A stretch of 64,000 nt of DNA from Dyadobacter sp. UC 10 (GTDB lineage: Bacteria > Bacteroidota > Bacteroidia > Cytophagales > Spirosomataceae), in NCBI RefSeq assembly GCF_008369915.1, contig NZ_VSRN01000001.1:5080501-5144500 (forward strand), in the 5' to 3' direction. The number at the start of each line of letters is the position of its first letter. The first letter of the stretch is position 1. Under the pieces are notes generated by a model that made no database searches, was not told the origin of the DNA, and saw nothing but the letters and a program-made list of their open reading frames with translations. Made by a program: the position numbers and the translations under genes. This document shows, one piece after another, positions 61,179 through 64,000 of the stretch.

Positions 61179-62286
61179 AACTTTCGATTGCGGCATTGTC
61201 GGCGGCGGGCTGGCGGGACTTTGTCTGGCGATACAGCTGGCAGATCAGGGCTTTTCTGTTATGCTGTTTGAAAAAAATCAGTACCCTTTTCACAAAGTTT
61301 GCGGCGAGTATATTTCGATGGAAAGCTACAATTTTCTGCATCGGCTGGGCCTTCCGTTTGATTCGCTCAAAATTCCTTTGATCAATCGGCTGGGTATCAG
61401 CTCTGAGCAGGGGTATATGCTGGAACATGTGCTGGAACCCGGCGGGTTTGGTATCAGTCGTCATACGCTGGATCATCAGCTAAGTCTGATTGCTGTTCAA
61501 AAAGGGGTTGTTTTGCAGGAAAATAGCAAAGTAAGCGATGTAAGGCGGAGTGGGGGGCATTATCAGATAACCGCAGCTTCGGGGGTATTCCATGCGCGTA
61601 TAGTTTGTGGCAGCTATGGAAAGTATGCGCCTCAGTTTATTGATCTTCCCGCAAAAAAGACAGGGGCCAACTATATTGGCGTGAAATATCACGTGCGGAT
61701 AAGCCAGCCCGCAGACCGGATCGAACTACATAATTTTCGTGACGGATATTGCGGTATTTCAAAAGTGGATGGAGATAAATTTTGCCTTTGTTATCTCACC
61801 TCATCCAAAAATTTACAGGAAAGCGGGAAGGATATTAATGTAATGGAAGAGCGGGTTTTGTTTAATAATCCCCATTTGAAACGGATATTTCTTGGCTCCG
61901 AATTTGTAAACAAGCAGCCTCTCGTAATCAGCAATATTACTTTTGAAAAGAAAGCGACCGAGGCAGACGGGGTATTTCTTCTGGGAGATGCAGCCGGTTC
62001 AATTACGCCGCTTTGCGGAAACGGGATGAGTATGGGAATGCACGCTTCTTTGCTGCTGGCCGGGGAAATAGCGAAATATTTACATAACCAGCAATCCCGC
62101 GAAGCACTCAGCACCCACTATCACAGGGCCTGGGAGCAGGCATTTGGAAAACGCATCACAGCCGGATATTACCTTCAGAACCTGTTCGGGAAACGACTGA
62201 CAACCGATCTCGCATTGCGTTTTCTGGACAAATCTCCTCTGCTTTTGAATAAACTTGTAGCCCTCACGCACGGTGAGAAATTCTAG
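61162..62286 (+). CDS. FAD-dependent oxidoreductase (geranylgeranyl-reductase/hydroxylase type)
   Basis: 374 residues. FAD-binding GIVGGGLAGLCLAIQLADQG with FEKNQYPFHKVCGEYIS (near 50) and the second FAD motif GVFLLGDAAGSITPLCGNGM (near 272). The CGEY and GDAAG pattern is that of the geranylgeranyl reductase/aromatic hydroxylase family. In the cluster it could hydroxylate or dehydrogenate the polyketide, or reduce prenyl double bonds. Its stop overlaps the convergent lycopene cyclase gene by 4 bp. Confidence 0.87.
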   Translation: METRAETFDCGIVGGGLAGLCLAIQLADQGFSVMLFEKNQYPFHKVCGEYISMESYNFLHRLGLPFDSLKIPLINRLGISSEQGYMLEHVLEPGGFGISRHTLDHQLSLIAVQKGVVLQENSKVSDVRRSGGHYQITAASGVFHARIVCGSYGKYAPQFIDLPAKKTGANYIGVKYHVRISQPADRIELHNFRDGYCGISKVDGDKFCLCYLTSSKNLQESGKDINVMEERVLFNNPHLKRIFLGSEFVNKQPLVISNITFEKKATEADGVFLLGDAAGSITPLCGNGMSMGMHASLLLAGEIAKYLHNQQSREALSTHYHRAWEQAFGKRITAGYYLQNLFGKRLTTDLALRFLDKSPLLLNKLVALTHGEKF

Positions 62287-62987
62287 CTGATACGGGTTGT
62301 GAGTGTGCGTCTTGCCAGCAATTTTTCAAACAAAAATGTATTTAAAAGCAGCATTAGCATACCGTAGAAAAGGTCTTCGACGGGTATGGTCAAAAAACGA
62401 ACGCCTACATTTTCAGCATCGTTATACCACACAATCGGTTCGTCAAGCCCCGTTCCGGTCAGGATTCCGTTGACGATAATAAAGGGTATCAGCAGGAACA
62501 TGTGTGAGTAAAGGAACAGGCTCAGCCACTTCGCTTTGACGTAAAACTTTAAATACAAAAGAAAAAGTGTGAGCAATACGGAAGTGGAAAGCGTGTAGGC
62601 ACGGTCGTAAAACAGGACGGCTGCGGCTGCTGAAACAATAATGAAAAGCCACAAAACGAAATTCTCCGCCCTGATCCGGTAATCTGTGCTCAGAAACACA
62701 CGGAATGTGTAATAGGTAAAAATGCAGGCGTAAGGAATGCAAATGAAAAAGAGGATTTCTTCAATGGGCAAATCCAGCAAATAGATTCCCAGAAGATACT
62801 TGGGCGTAAATCCCCAGACACCGATTTTTGTAAAAAAACTATCCCAGACGATAAAGGGCAGCGCTGACAGCAGTATTGCCGGCCAGAGTACCGGCCAGTG
62901 TTTACTCAGACCGATTTTAGGATGAAAGGAAGCGAGTATTGGGATTGAAATGGACGCCAGGTCTATCAATAGATAAAGTGAATTCAT
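62283..62987 (-). CDS. CrtYcd-type lycopene cyclase
   Basis: 234 residues from the ATG at 62987, overlapping the CrtZ stop (ATGA); a longer frame begins at 63050. Seven or so membrane helices in two similar halves, with the motifs WDSFFTKIGVWGF, LLGIYLLDLPIEEILFF in the first half and a matching PVEDLFYGMLMLLL in the second. The two PxEE/PxED motifs are the signature of heterodimeric-type lycopene cyclases fused in one chain. It would close the ends of lycopene to form beta-carotene. Confidence 0.85.
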   Translation of the reverse strand: MNSLYLLIDLASISIPILASFHPKIGLSKHWPVLWPAILLSALPFIVWDSFFTKIGVWGFTPKYLLGIYLLDLPIEEILFFICIPYACIFTYYTFRVFLSTDYRIRAENFVLWLFIIVSAAAAVLFYDRAYTLSTSVLLTLFLLYLKFYVKAKWLSLFLYSHMFLLIPFIIVNGILTGTGLDEPIVWYNDAENVGVRFLTIPVEDLFYGMLMLLLNTFLFEKLLARRTLTTRIS

Positions 62988-63457
62988 TTTGCGACCGTTT
63001 TTTTCGCTTCTCTGAAATATTTCAATGGTACCCAAAGCATCCCAAAACATTCACCTTCGTGCTTTTCTAAATGTTTGTGATGCATTTTGTGGGCCCGCCT
63101 GATCGCCCTTAAATAGACAGAATCCGTATTTCGGAAAAGCTTGAAACGCTGATGAATGAAGATGTCGTGGACAAAAAAGTAGGTAAAACCGTAAATGGTA
63201 ATGCCGAGACCGATCCAGAATAAATAGTTGAGATCCTGATTGAGGCCGATCGTCAGGAACAGAATGCCCGGAGTGGCGAATATGACAAAAAAGTAATCGT
63301 TTTTCTCAAAAAAATCGCCGTCGTCGCGCTGGTGGTGGTCGTGGTGTAAAAACCATAAAGCACCATGCATCAGGTATTTATGGGCAAGCCAGGCAATGCA
63401 TTCCATACCGATGAATGCTGCGAAGGTAATCACTGTATTTGTAATCCAGATCGGCAT
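62984..63457 (-). CDS. crtZ: beta-carotene hydroxylase
   Basis: 157 residues. Membrane di-iron hydroxylase with histidine clusters HKYLMH (near 27), HHDHH (near 38-42), HDIFIHQRF (near 118) and HKMHHKHLEKH (near 135). It hydroxylates the beta ring of carotene to zeaxanthin. Its start is 28 bp after the idi stop on the minus strand, so the order idi-crtZ-crtY forms an operon. Confidence 0.9.
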   Translation of the reverse strand: MPIWITNTVITFAAFIGMECIAWLAHKYLMHGALWFLHHDHHQRDDGDFFEKNDYFFVIFATPGILFLTIGLNQDLNYLFWIGLGITIYGFTYFFVHDIFIHQRFKLFRNTDSVYLRAIRRAHKMHHKHLEKHEGECFGMLWVPLKYFREAKKTVAK

Positions 63458-63485
63458 AATATCAAATTGGGGCCGGTTGAAATAT

Positions 63486-64000
63486 CTATTTTTTAAGCCT
63501 GATTTTTTCTGAAACTTCGTCGAAGCAAATTTTAAGCCACTCCGTGTAGCGCGAGGGATTTTGAGAGAGGTCCTTTTTTAAGTCGCTCAACTTTATGTAT
63601 TTAAAGTCGCTCACTTCTTCGGTATTGATCAAAGGTTTCTCATCCGAAATGCCCCAGAAAACGTGGTCAAGTTCGTTTTCGGTCAATCCGTTTTCAAGGG
63701 CCGCGCGATATTGAAATGTGAAAAGAAAATCGAGCCCGGCCGTGATACCCATTTCTTCACGCAGCCGCCTTACTGCTGCATGGTGCGCCGACTCGTCGGG
63801 AAAAGGATGACTGCAGCAGGTATTCGACCACAATCCTTCCGAGTGATATTTTCCGAATGCGCGTCTCTGCAACAGCATTTCGCCGTTTGTATTAAAAATA
63901 AACACCGAAAAGGCACGGTGGAGCATTCCTTTCTGGTGTGCTTCCAGTTTGGGCATCAGGCCCACGGCTTCGTCTTCTTCATTTACCAGAACAACTTGAT
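63486..64000 (-). CDS. idi: isopentenyl-diphosphate delta-isomerase, 5' end outside the window
   Basis: At least 171 residues; the frame is open to the window edge. The residues before the nominal ATG at 63965 (QVVLVNEEDEAVGLMPKLEAH) are the normal N-terminal part of Idi, so the true start lies just beyond position 64000. Nudix fold with LEAHQKGMLHRAFSVFIF, WSNTCCSHPFPDE (catalytic Cys) and RRLREEMGI, ending EKIRLKK. It makes DMAPP from IPP, which feeds carotenoids and, possibly, the UbiA fusion. Confidence 0.92.
   Translation of the reverse strand, partial: QVVLVNEEDEAVGLMPKLEAHQKGMLHRAFSVFIFNTNGEMLLQRRAFGKYHSEGLWSNTCCSHPFPDESAHHAAVRRLREEMGITAGLDFLFTFQYRAALENGLTENELDHVFWGISDEKPLINTEEVSDFKYIKLSDLKKDLSQNPSRYTEWLKICFDEVSEKIRLKK

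Overview
The window looks like chromosome of a Bacteroidota bacterium of the Cytophagales, most likely Dyadobacter or a close Spirosomaceae relative; the genus is inferred from gene content and style and was not searched. The pointers are a SusC/SusD pair with a hybrid two-component regulator, an ISAon1-type insertion sequence, lycopene-cyclase-type carotenoid genes, many TTG starts without Shine-Dalgarno sequences, and promoter boxes of the Bacteroidota type (TTTG, about 19-21 bp, TAnnTTTG).

Layout. 1-1063: end of a Bat-like (von Willebrand) operon on the minus strand. 1142-3251: tRNA cluster (Ser, Pro, Arg) with a broken tRNA-Pro copy, an intact ISAon1-like element and a tRNA-Arg remnant behind it. 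3343-15870: a polysaccharide utilisation locus (GH30 hydrolase, SusD, SusC, 1425-residue hybrid sensor), tRNA-Asp and an SGNH/sialate-acetylesterase-like enzyme. 15934-17502: an LLM flavin oxidoreductase and a receiver-only protein. 17717-31840: a plus-strand gene series with two TldD/TldE pairs (both TldD proteins with twin-arginine signals), DUF4159, MoxR ATPase, DUF58, a BatA-like protein and two large membrane proteins. 31841-36356: a TPR protein and an ECF sigma/anti-sigma-like/DUF4097 operon, separated by a six-unit hairpin repeat array. 36872-48709: a sensor kinase/LuxR regulator pair with a tiny coupled membrane protein, a DUF2723 membrane protein, a GH13 enzyme, secreted proteins, HxlR and DUF899. 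49043-50638: ThuA-like protein and a Phd/PIN toxin-antitoxin pair. 50681-56920: a sulfur-flavoured region with a short ORF ending in three cysteine codons, a periplasmic binding protein, two sulfatases, and a SAM-I riboswitch in front of a cysteine desulfurase. 56926-58359: DMT exporter and Lrp regulator. 58532-64000: a UbiA prenyltransferase-type III polyketide synthase fusion with a methyltransferase and a flavoprotein, convergent with carotenoid genes (lycopene cyclase, CrtZ, Idi).

The best candidates for undescribed biology are the UbiA-polyketide synthase fusion cluster, the three-way-junction repeat family (six tandem copies at 32691-33352 and one at 24628-24700), the putative cysteine leader peptide at 50783-50881 with a promoter motif shared with the SAM-riboswitch operon, and the doubled Tat-TldD/TldE plus MoxR gene set. 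All functional statements rest on reading motifs by eye; no database search was possible.
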